Of a stretch of DNA of 23,688 bases, positions 1 through 8,477 are shown one piece after another (position 1 is the stretch's first letter; every line of letters starts with the position of its first letter). The notes beneath the pieces were generated by a model, which did no database searches, was not told the origin of the DNA, and saw only the letters and a list, made by a program, of their open reading frames with translations. The stretch comes from Lactifluus volemus (lineage: Eukaryota > Basidiomycota > Agaricomycetes > Russulales > Russulaceae), in contig WTXI01000463.1 of NCBI GenBank assembly GCA_022376515.1, positions 1 through 23,688 on the forward strand, in the 5' to 3' direction. A program made the translations under genes and the position numbers.

Positions 1-1931
1 GTGGACTCGTCATTTTGGAGCCACTTTGATCCCTTTCGTATGGCTGTTCCTCAGTAGGTATATCATTCCATATATGCTCCTGTCTCTGACGTCGGTTATA
101 GTTACCAAAACATCCTCCGCATAATTATCTGGTTGTTCTTCCTAGTCGTGTATTCCCAAGCTGGTATGCCCCTGTTTGGTTCCCGTAAGTTGTCTAAGAT
201 ATGACCGGTTAGTCCGCGAGCCTTTGGACCGATTGGACCGTTCGCGTCAGCACTTCGACTCATGGGAAGTTGTATTGTATGTCATGGCGTTTGCGTTTGC
301 ATGTCAAGGTACGCCAGCCCTCGTCTTCAATAAGGCTGCCTCAAAGTGACGATAACCAGATGTGGTCAATGTTTGTGTTCTTTTACTTCTTCAAAGCCCT
401 GCTATTCACTCGAGGAACAGATGTACAAAATCCTTTCCCTCGCGACCTGGCGAGCCCTCGGGTTTTGGGATGTCGTAGCCTGTATCACTGACATGTTACT
501 GTTGACCACCTTCGTTCTGAGAGTCACCAGTCTTGTTTCATCTGAAGATCAACGAGAAATTCACCGTCTCCATAGTTTTCAGGTTTTGAGCTTCGTTTCC
601 CCTTTCATATGGTGGGTGCTAGACTTGTTGTTTGATGTGCACGTTATCATAAAATCTACTCTAGGATGAGTGCGTCTGTTATCCCCTCTACGGGCACTTC
701 CACATAGAACTGGTATCTTGTAGAACTTTTCACCGTGTTTGATGGCTTCAAGTCCATTGGGACCATGCAAATCTGCGTTGCTCAAATGCTTCGCGAGTCT
801 GGTATATTTTTTGCTGTACGTACAACCCAGACTGTTCTTCCCGAGTCCGTGTTGAGATGCGCTCTAGTTGTTGTCTATCCTCGGAATAGGCTTCCTCCAG
901 GGTCTGTATGCTCTCGACGCAGCGGATGGCCAAGTGACATCTACGTCTGACGTTATTCACGTCATGGTGCAGTCCCTGTTGCAGTGCGTCATTCGAGTCC
1001 AAAGAATCCTGACGAGTCGCTCGGCTCAATTGTATGTTAGAGCCCCTGATTATAGCAAGTTTTCTGGAAGGTATATTATTCGTGCATTTGTAATGCGTTA
1101 CCCTAACTAACGACGTCTCCGAAGCTCTGTTGGCCAATTTCTTTATTATCTCTGGAACGTCGCTACCGTACTTGTTCTTCTCAACATCTTGATCTCACTT
1201 TTTGCGTCTGCATATTCTGACGTAAGTTGTGCTTGTCCCCAGGGAGACAGGAAGAGTTTCACTCCATCTGACATGAACAGGTTGTCGAAGATGCAGAGGC
1301 AGAGTATCTTGCGTTCTTTGCAAGCAAAACAGTGGCCATGGTCCGCGCGCCGGATACATATGTGTATCCTGCACCGTTCAACCTTGTTGAGATTTTCTTC
1401 ATCGTACCCCTTGAGTCTGTCTATTCGACGTCCTTCCTATAAGGCTAGCTAACCAAATCTCTGTGTAGATTCTTTTTGAGTCCATCATCTTATGTAAAGG
1501 TACTGTCTCCTCGAACATCTATGTTCGTATCTGACCTTAGGTGCAGCTTAACCGGGTTGTCATGACTGTCCTTTTCTTCGTTCCTATGGCGATTGTTGCA
1601 CTTTATGAGTCAACGCCTTCGAAGAATCGGTGGTTGGACCACTTCATGACTGGGCCCCCGTTGGATGAAATCGATAGCGCTGCTGCACGCGACCCTGAAG
1701 TTGATGGAGCAGATGCCGAGAATGGCCTGGTTATAAGCAAAGTCCCCTTCTCTAAGCTTGTGAAGGCATTCCCAAACATGCATGACGTGAGTTCAACTAT
1801 TCGCACTACTAGATTACTTGCTTGACATGATAGTTTTGCAGTCAAGCGAAGCCAACATTGTGAAAGAAATCCATTTGGCAAAGGCTCATTTGGAGACTTT
1901 GATCAAATCTTTGGATGCGAGGAAATCTTAG
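1..1931 (+). CDS. YVC1: Yvc1-type TRP vacuolar cation channel (3' part)
   Basis: Fungal Yvc1/TRPY channels release Ca2+ from the vacuole. The 5' end lies outside the window. Exons read: <1-53, 102-163, 213-308, about 347-611, 665-669, 724-815, 868-983, 1041-1070, 1125-1221, 1281-1414, 1469-1499, 1541-1786, 1842-1931. Visible landmarks are YQNILRIIIWLFFLVVYSQA, ATWRALGFW, SFQVLSFVSPFIW, FDGFKSIGTMQICVA, a pore region with ALDAADGQV, a last helix LVLLNILISLFASAYSD, and RAPDTYVYPAPFNL. A final hydrophobic stretch is followed by an acidic tail (DEIDSAAARDPEVDGADAEN), a feature seen in Yvc1 C-termini. The 309-346 boundary is uncertain: the phase-consistent acceptor adds about 20 odd residues before LEEQMYKIL. 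Exon 665-669 is a 5-nt microexon. The gene converges on PSF2, with 86 bp between stop codons. Family identity is firm; some borders are inferred. Confidence 0.88.
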
Positions 1932-2017
1932 TTACTTACGAAGCTCTTAACACTTTTACGAATTGTACACCAAATAACTACATGACTGTCTAAGCGGTCT
2001 CTTGAAATCAAACATAG

Positions 2018-2787
2018 TTATTGTGCATCGGCCGCAGATTCGCGGGTAAGTTGCGTGAGAACGCCCATGGCTCGCACGAAGAAAGGTCGGATTTCATTGA
2101 TTTCCATAGAACATAGGTTCGGTAACTAACAACCACAGTGAGTAGGCATATGAGGACAGGGAGCGCTCACCTTACACTCAATTCACTGTGATCGATCTTC
2201 TGAAGACCTTCTCTACTCTTTGCCTGTCTTGCTTCACGGATATCCTTGAGGAGAGACCTTAATTTATCGGAGTTTTGGATGTCATCTGGTGCCCTGTACA
2301 CACAGGATTCTACAACTGCGTGTATGGCAGTAATCGTGGGGGCTTACACGTCGAGCAGCAGCTTTGATATTTCAGTGAAGCGAAAAGGGAGCTGGCTAAA
2401 CTCTGGACGGCTTGTTTCCTGTGCCAATCTATCCTGAAGAAAGTCTGTACTGGCGCGTCGGCAGTTGATCAAACGGGGGTTGCAATCCCAGCGCACCGAC
2501 GCTCAGCCAGTCTGGTGGGACGATGTGACACTTCTTTTTCAACTTGAGATTTATGGCCATCCATAACGGTATTTTTGCTTTATTCGGTGGACGTAAGGGG
2601 CCGTATGCTCCCTGATAACCTTGTTCAGATCCGGGGACAAGAAATATTGGACAGTGCGTGACCATACAGAAATGAAGGCCGTGCGTTCCATGGAAATGAG
2701 TGGTATTATCTCTACGAGCTCTTCGGATGCAATTAGCTCAAGCTCTGGTGGTGTGATTGAGTTTCGTAAAGAAACTGGTAGCGCCAT
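2018..2787 (-). CDS. PSF2: DNA replication complex GINS protein PSF2
   Basis: PSF2 is one of four GINS subunits. GINS joins Cdc45 and Mcm2-7 in the replicative CMG helicase in the nucleus. Exons, in gene order: 2787-2668, 2611-2497, 2444-2348, 2293-2176, 2125-2018, all with GT-AG introns of 50-56 nt. The product is 185 aa, the usual size for the family. Seen in order: MALPVSLRNSITPPELELIA at the N-terminus, YGPLRPPNKAKIPLWMAINL, IVPPDWLSV, QLPFRFTEISKLLLDVA, LKDIREARQAKSREGLQKID and LPNLCSMEINEIRPFF near the end. These match the conserved A and B domains of PSF2. The ATG at 2787 opens the conserved N-terminus, so the start is well fixed. It is divergent from haspin and probably shares its promoter. 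No defects seen. Confidence 0.96.
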
Positions 2788-3016
2788 GGTTTTTCTTGAG
2801 AGCAGTAGATACTAAGATTCGATCATGTGATGCGACGCGTTGGTGTTTGTTTGGTTCAAGTTGGTCCGACGCGTCAAAGTTTGCATAGACTGTTAAGTTA
2901 CTAAATATATGCTGCAATCAGTAGTTTCTACCATCACCATTTACCTCTCTTGTTTACCCACTCAGTGTCTTGCTGCTCTTCTGCTGTCCGCATTTACCTC
3001 CGTGGTTGTATTCTCT
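2788..3016. promoter_or_regulatory. Divergent PSF2/haspin promoter with two MluI cell-cycle boxes
   Basis: The space between the PSF2 start (2787) and the haspin start (2909, or 3017 if the second Met is used) holds two exact ACGCGT hexamers, at 2835-2840 and 2869-2874. In yeasts ACGCGT is the MCB element bound by MBF (Mbp1/Swi6) to drive G1/S transcription, and replication genes are classic targets. Two sites 34 bp apart between a replication gene and a mitotic kinase suggest shared cell-cycle control. The motif is seen; the function is inferred. Confidence 0.55.
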
Positions 3017-5517
3017 ATGCTAGGCACACGCACAAAGCAAGTCTCCTCATACGGGCGTAGAAATCGGCGCATCATCAATAACAGGCACGACCTCTTTGAT
3101 GCTGAGCATATCAAGGATTCAGAAACCAGAGAGTGCACTGGCAATGGTCATGCTCCTCTCTTCCCCAATACACCAACATGCGGGCCGCCGAGCGGTGCTG
3201 GCAAAAGGCTCAAGATCACCTCTGCGACTCCCTCGACCATTTCCTCACCCAGACCCTCGCACAATCGCAACAAGAAAAGACGTGAGAACAATCAAGCCCG
3301 TTCGTCTCTCAAACATATTCACTCTCCGAGCTCTAGTCGCAATCCTCTCAATTCCCACTCCGTTAACATTTCCCGACATTCGACCCTCAGCGGCCCCAAG
3401 AAAAAGGCGAAACTCCTAACGTCAAAGGACACTGGGATGTCACTCGCCCCCCAGTCCCCAATCGTCAATGTGGACATATTTGTGTTAGATGAGAACGGCA
3501 GAAGGGTTAGCCAAGAAAGGAGGACCTCTAACCCGAACGTACAAGTGAATCAGCATTCCACGATTGCCAATGTGATTGTGGTCTCTGATAATGACGACGA
3601 TGGCAACTCTGTCTCACCAACACCATTCTCGCGACGAGCCAAGCGATGGCCAAGGGTCGTGGCTTCGTCAGACGAAGAGAATATGGCAGACTCCCCAATC
3701 CGTCCTGTCTCTTCTTTGATTTCACCCAGGCTTGGTCCCAATCGAAATGACCCAGCGGAGAAATCAGTATCTACTGATCTCTTGGCACCGTCTTCCTCTA
3801 GTCATTCTTCTCCGAAACGCACAATGCTTCCTAAGTCTCAATTCTGGGTGGAAATTACCACCCCCCGCCGCCCACTGTCGTCACGGAACCAACCTCAAGA
3901 ACATAAACTTGATCATTACTCCCCTCTCCGACTTCCTTCAAGTAAAGCTCGCCAGCTTACACCTATTCGCCGTAAAGGACATGTCTTCCGCCATCTGCCC
4001 CCGTCCCCATCGACTCCTTCTGACTTGGATATCTCCAACGACCTCGCCCATCTGGCGCTTTCGCCTACCCCCTTGGATGATCATACCCTCCCCGACCAAC
4101 CACTTAATCTTATTCCCCTGTTATCCGAGTGCGGACAAACTGCTCCCGTAGAATTCTCCGCTTTCATCGAGGCATTTCCTGTAGATCCGGTTGTCCGATC
4201 ATCGTGTTCTGGGAAGGCTGCCTTCCAGAAAATTGGCGAGGCGTCGTACTCAGAGGTATTCGGCATTGGTGACGTCGTCCTCAAAATCGTTCCTATTCGC
4301 AACGAGGAATGCCCGGATAATATTGAGGCGGAAACCCCTGCCCCTAGCGATGCTAAGGATGTACTCAATGAAATTGTCGTCACATACACATTGGGCGAGA
4401 TGTGTGACGGGTTCGTCAACCTTTTGAAGACCTATGTTGTCCGTGGAAAATATCCTTCTGTATTACTTGACCTATGGGATGAATACAACCGGACGAAAGG
4501 TTCAGAAAATGTTCGACCAGGTGTGGCCCTCCCTCATATCGACGCAGCACGTTTAGTCTAAACTTGCCCAGACATGTTGGGTGTATCACAGGTGTACGCT
4601 ATAATCGTGTTACCCAATGGCGGCCCAGATTTGGAGGCATACACTTTCAGAGAGCCAACCAAGACTGGCTGGAGGCAGGCTTGCAGCCTCTTCTGGCAGA
4701 TTGCCCGCGCCCTTGCAACGGCAGAAGATCTGGTGTCATTTGAGGTGCGCCGCTTCATTCGTCATCTTTTTCCTAAGACGCTGAACAATCTTCATCAATA
4801 GCACAGGGATCTTCATTGGGGACAGATCCTCGTTAAAAATATCCCCTCAAAAGTACCTTCACGTGGGCGTTTATTAGATGCCGACGTATGGCTTCCCATG
4901 GATCATCCGGTTCATGGCGTAAAGGCCACCGTCATTGACCTTGGACTTGCACGGATGGACGCGCGTGCGGATGATGGATCGACCGAGATTCGCTGGACAC
5001 CTTTCGAGGAAGAGATCTTTGAAGGAGAGGGTTAGTGCATTGCTTTCGGCCCTCAGCCCTCTGCTCACATGTAGCCCAGGAGACTATCAGTTTGATATAT
5101 ACCGCCTTATGCGTAAGCATAATGGTGGTTGCTGGGCTGATTTTCGCCCCCTCAGTAATGTGATGGTGTGTCCCTGTTCCTCTTATGTGAAATACTCCCG
5201 CAAGCCTAATCAACCTACAGTGGTTACACTACCTACTCACCAAATTACTCAAGTCGAAGAACTTACGCCCACCAAGAAAAGCCACTGTTGCGACTGCGAG
5301 TCCAAATTTCACGGAACGACAGTGCTATGAGTGCCTCCTCAAGATGGAGAGTCTGCTGGCGCAGAGTGTACTGGAAGTGCAGGCACACAAGCCCATAGTG
5401 ACCAAGCACAGCCGACGCAAAGTAGTCACACCGACGAAAACGGCCGTAGTGTCCACAACAGCGCCGCAGTGCGCTGGTGATGTGCTCAGTTTTGGGCTGA
5501 TGATGGGTTGGGTATGA
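2909..5517 (+). CDS. HASPIN: Haspin (histone H3 Thr3) serine/threonine kinase
   Basis: Haspin phosphorylates histone H3 Thr3 in mitosis and helps place the chromosomal passenger complex at centromeres. Exons: 2909-4520, 4572-4744, 4802-5030, 5080-5165, 5221-5517, coding 798 aa. The first ~430 residues are disordered, Ser/Pro-rich and basic: a PKKKAKLL nuclear signal (163-170), a SUMO-interaction-like NVIVVSDNDDD (221-231), and Cdk-type sites such as SPIR, SPKR, TPRR and TPIRRK. The divergent kinase domain follows: glycine loop IGEASYSEVFGI (442-453), Lys in VVLKIVPI, helix C Glu in LNEIVVTY, hinge VYAIIVLPNGGPDLEAY, catalytic loop HRDLHWGQ, DFG-equivalent VIDLGLAR, and the haspin-specific DYQFDIYRLM. 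The first 36 residues are hydrophobic and atypical; the second Met (3017), giving MLGTRTKQ, may be the true start. This is the intact copy; a 3' duplicate lies at 8478-9966. Confidence 0.93.
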
Positions 5518-6217
5518 TCTAAACGCTGGATGATAACTTGGCTTTGTTGTATGTATCACTCGGTGTATCGTTCTGTGATTTCGTTGGTTCTTGGATGGTG
5601 AAATTTGATGGGGGTTAGAAATGAGATGAAACTGTTCGTAAGATTCAGATCATTGGGTCGAGGTGGCATCCTCTACGCTGCTGCTGCCCGGTGCAGCCGC
5701 GCTGGGGCGGCAGCCTTGTTGCGAGGTGTCGCCTGGTAATGAGAATCGCAAGGTGGTATAGTAAAACCAGTCGGGCGACCCGGATCGCCCCCAACAGGGA
5801 GCGATCCTTGAAGTCGGGTTGCCCTTACGGATGCCGCTGAAGCTGGCTTCCTGCCCTCGGGCTTCTGCTCAGGGCGAGGGCGAAGTGAACACGTCCCTGG
5901 TGTCGGAGGAGACATCACCTACTACGCGGAAGACGAAACCAGTTGAATTCGGTGAGATGAGGCGAAGGGAATTCACGATACGGTACTACGGGGTGTTTGG
6001 CTATTCGTAAGTCGTAACAATGTCCGTTAAACAAATCAACACCGTGCCCTACTGTCGAAAGAAAAATGTAACCATAAAGAACATCTATAAACATCGTTAA
6101 GATTCGTCAAAGATAAAGATATTTTCTATGGCATGAAACCAAAAACGCCATTGCTGAGAGGAGTGGCAAACAATGAACCTTGAGACATTCAAGTTCCACT
6201 CCAGTTACCGGCTGACC
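5518..6217. other. Convergent intergenic region, haspin to cupredoxin-like gene
   Basis: About 700 bp lie between two stop codons. A GC-rich stretch (about 5660-5910) can be read as open on both strands, but the frames are not preserved against the second copy (10090-10345), so I do not call a gene. A hairpin-capable GGGCGA...TCGCCC element near 5773-5790 falls in a segment of about 22 nt that is missing from copy B. Another ~32 nt near 6050-6080 is also absent there. No RNA gene recognised. Confidence 0.6.
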
Positions 6218-6938
6218 TTACAATGGCGTAGTAGTACTATTAGGTTGGGTAGCGGGTGCTGCGCTGGCTAAAGCGGCGGAGGCGACCAATTGTTGTCCAA
6301 TATTCTCCGCTGCTGCCTGGAAGTTCGCGAACGATTTCTTGCCGTTGACCTGAGCATTGACGGCGAACACCATTCCTTTGCCACAGTGACTCGCAGGGGT
6401 GTTCGCGTTCTGCCGACAATAAAACCACATAGGTTTCGACTAGGATGAAACGGATAAGATTAGTCATGAAGAATCTGAAAGCAAAAGTGGATTCGTACGT
6501 CTTTCACAGGGACAGAAAACGTCGGGGGAGTCTGGGATACGCTAGCTACGGGGTGGCTATGGGTGGCGCGTCAATATACGACGAGATGCGAGAAGGTCTG
6601 GGAACGTACAAGTCAGAATCAAGTCCATTGTTCAAGCGCGTGCATGGATTCTCGAATGAGGATTGGGTCACGGAGTGGTTCTTGGGATCGAAAATGAACA
6701 TGACCGCGTCTCCTGGTCGGGCGGTCTGAAAAAGAAACTGTCAGAGCGACGGTAGGTGCGAGAGCAGACGTTTGCTGACAATGCTATTAGGGGTGAAGAT
6801 GGTTTCACCAGTGGCGCTGCCAACGACAACTTGGAATACTTGGCTATTCTGAGTGGGGAGAGCCGAAACGGCAATGTTTGAGGAGAAGAGAGCCACGACG
6901 GTCACGGTGCTGAGCAAGATCAAAGTGCGGAAAAACAT
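6218..6938 (-). CDS. Small secreted cupredoxin-like protein, copy A
   Basis: Exons: 6938-6780, 6725-6610, 6556-6499, 6439-6218, 184 aa, all introns GT-AG (53-59 nt). Residues 1-26 form a signal peptide (basic start, long hydrophobic core, AVSALP). A single plastocyanin/azurin-like domain follows, of the type common in fungal extracellular Ser-rich proteins: FQVVVGSATGETIFTP, ARPGDAVMFIF, PKNHSVTQSSFENPC, FSVPVKDSKPMWFYCRQ, SHCGKGMVFAVN. Candidate type-1 copper ligands are His70, Cys119, His129 and Met134. The C-terminus is short and Ala/Thr/Ser-rich; a GPI signal is not obvious. Function in fungi is generally unknown (cell surface, redox or binding). A TATA-like element lies about 85 bp upstream. 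It is paralogous to 10614-11331 through the tandem duplication. Confidence 0.88.
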
Positions 6939-7021
6939 ATTTGCACGAGATACAAGACCGGTTCAGCTGGACTTTGGAATAGTAGAGGGGACTCTTACAG
7001 CTAGCATCTGTCTACCAGGGG

Positions 7022-7029
7022 TATTTATA
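7022..7029 (-). promoter_or_regulatory. TATA-like box of cupredoxin copy A
   Basis: On the minus strand the sequence reads TATAAATA about 85 bp before the ATG at 6938. It is conserved exactly in copy B (11415-11422). Position and sequence suit a fungal TATA promoter for an inducible secreted protein. Inference only. Confidence 0.5.
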
Positions 7030-7128
7030 GCAAGAACAGGGGGGGGGCTTAGAGGAATGGTGACGCATCTACTATGTCCAGTTAGTCTGCAAGTCACTGG
7101 TTGCATCCGAAGGGCCCAGGAATTTCTG

Positions 7129-7170
7129 CGATGATTGACGAACGATGGTTGACGAACGATGATTGACGAT
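7129..7170. repeat. Three-unit 14-bp tandem repeat
   Basis: Three consecutive units of CGATGATTGACGAA (the second with G for A at position 6, the third ending in T) occupy 7129-7170. Copy B has only one unit at the matching place (about 11527-11537), so the array expanded in A or contracted in B after the duplication. It lies about 190 bp upstream of the cupredoxin A start codon. Confidence 0.85.
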
Positions 7171-7812
7171 CACAAATTACATAGAGACGCCTCGCGGATC
7201 ACACAGAGACAAAGCAAGGGACGACTCGGTTGTGCAAGCCATCATGACGGCATCGCGACTCGAACGGTCGCGGCTAAGCTCCTACAGTCGACTCCCTGTA
7301 GCCCATAGTAGTGATCGATGGACACCTGGGAATAAGGGACTTTTCTGACGTTGGTGGACAAAACATTTGTGGGGTTTGAGAAAGTTGGCTAATGGGAGCT
7401 ATGCTTATGAGGTTGACTGTAGTAAATGTTTTTGTAACCCAGTTACTGCACTTTATACACTTGTCCTCGAAACACTTTTTAATGATTCTCTCCATCATTT
7501 GTAGTCTAAATTTCTCCATCTGATTTGCATTTATGAGTATTATGCCACTGCTACATAGTCTGTAAATTACAGAGCAAGAGTGACGAAACATGATCACTGC
7601 AGAACTTGGCAGCAAGAAGCGGAAAGCGGCTGAACATGCTGACAACACAGCTATCGATATAAAGAAAAACAGCAGGGACAAAGAGGATGGTATAAATTAC
7701 CTGTAATAGAAACCATCAGTTTCAGATGATACATCCCGAAAGAAGCGCTCACCCTAATAATGAATCCCTAGAGGCAGGTATCACGACAAAAGGGTGAGGT
7801 AATGAAAAAGGC

Positions 7813-8477
7813 TCACAAGATGTCACTCTTCCGCAAGGGTCTTGAGCTCGAAGAAGGCCTTGACGAGCCCGAAGCGGCAGCGTGCATAGCTTGACGCGTC
7901 AAAGCTGCTGAAACCCGACTTGGGTACGGCGGCGGCGCTTTGGCTTTTGAAGATGATTTGCGTCTACGGAGTGGAGAAGGTGATTGTGTTGATGCAGGGT
8001 CTTGCCTCGGCGAGCCGTGCTTGCGAAGGAAGTATCGTGGGGCAAGAGCAGAAGCAGGACCGTCGCTTGAAATTGGCAGCGGCAAGTCGGACGGACCTAG
8101 GCCTGTGGGTAGGACCGGTCGAAGTGCACGATTATAAGGAGATGGGGACGGTGGCGAGGACGCGCGCGTGTTGGGGAGGTGGACTGGAAGCAGCCGCGGT
8201 TGCGGAGGACTGGAGGCTGGCTCTGTCGGACGCGGCGAGTCGAGGATAATCAGGATATCGGCGCTGCCCGTTTCGGGGTGGGAGTCGTCGCGGAGTGCCT
8301 GGGAAGGCGGGGAAGAAAAACCGAGCTGCGAATAAGTCGTGCCTTCAACTGCGGGTAGCTGAGAAGCGTTGTTATCCAGCTCGGATACGGGGACATCGCT
8401 GGTGATGGTTGGCCACGTCAGTGACCCACTTCGGCGTCACCAGAGGCGTATCAGCCAACTGTTCTGTCTCTTGAGAT
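7813..8477 (-). pseudogene. 5'-truncated relic of the disordered-protein gene
   Basis: This matches the 3' part of the intact gene at 12207-13761 and ends with the same C-terminus (SSSSRPLRKSDIL). It is cut off at the duplication junction, so the start codon, first exon, intron and promoter are missing. Against copy B it carries an extra base near 8430 (a frameshift) and a 9-nt insertion near 8241-8260. The shared sequence shows PRYFLRKHGSPRQDPASTQS and a Lys/Ser-rich KSSSKAKAPPPYPS stretch. It probably makes no functional protein. Confidence 0.85.

Larger units (their letters stand above)
6939..7812. other. Intergenic region upstream of cupredoxin copy A
   Basis: This holds the promoter of the minus-strand cupredoxin gene (TATA-like site at 7022-7029), a run of G near 7040-7047, a 14-bp tandem repeat at 7129-7170, and AT-rich sequence. 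Minus-strand open frames around 7274-7681 do not keep the same frame in copy B, which argues against a protein gene. A B-box-like GTTCGAGTC on the minus strand near 7258-7266 lacks a tRNA fold. Nothing else supported. Confidence 0.55.
4011..8477. repeat. Tandem segmental duplication, copy A
   Basis: This block recurs immediately downstream at 8478-12861 in the same orientation. It starts inside haspin exon 1 (sequence beginning CGACTCCTTCTGACTTGG) and ends inside a truncated copy of the gene complete at 12207-13761. It carries the haspin 3' half, the first cupredoxin-like gene and the relic at 7813-8477. The two copies align along their whole length, with scattered substitutions and small indels. 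The junction at 8476-8478 shows a shared AT dinucleotide present at both parental ends. Confidence 0.95.

Noticed and set aside
5673..5918. GC-rich open frame on the minus strand (Pro/Arg/Ala-rich)
   Set aside because: The matching frame in copy B (10094-10345) is shifted part-way and has a different C-terminus; no domain; likely chance.
6445..6729. Plus-strand open frame beginning MKRIRLVMKNLKAKV
   Set aside because: It lies antisense across exons and introns of the cupredoxin-like gene, which has a signal peptide and conserved motifs; it ends early in copy B.
7250..7320. Possible minus-strand tRNA around a GTTCGAGTC B-box-like sequence, also in copy B (about 11625-11700)
   Set aside because: The T-stem pairs at only two of five positions, no A-box lies upstream and no acceptor stem forms.
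7274..7681. Minus-strand open frame with a hydrophobic start (MSLLFFFISIAVLSA)
   Set aside because: In copy B the corresponding sequence is split between two frames, so coding selection is not evident.
7891..7902. 12-bp palindrome TTGACGCGTCAA, repeated at 12285-12296 in copy B
   Set aside because: It lies inside the 3' coding part of the disordered-protein gene and is present twice only because of the duplication; no sign of a separate function.
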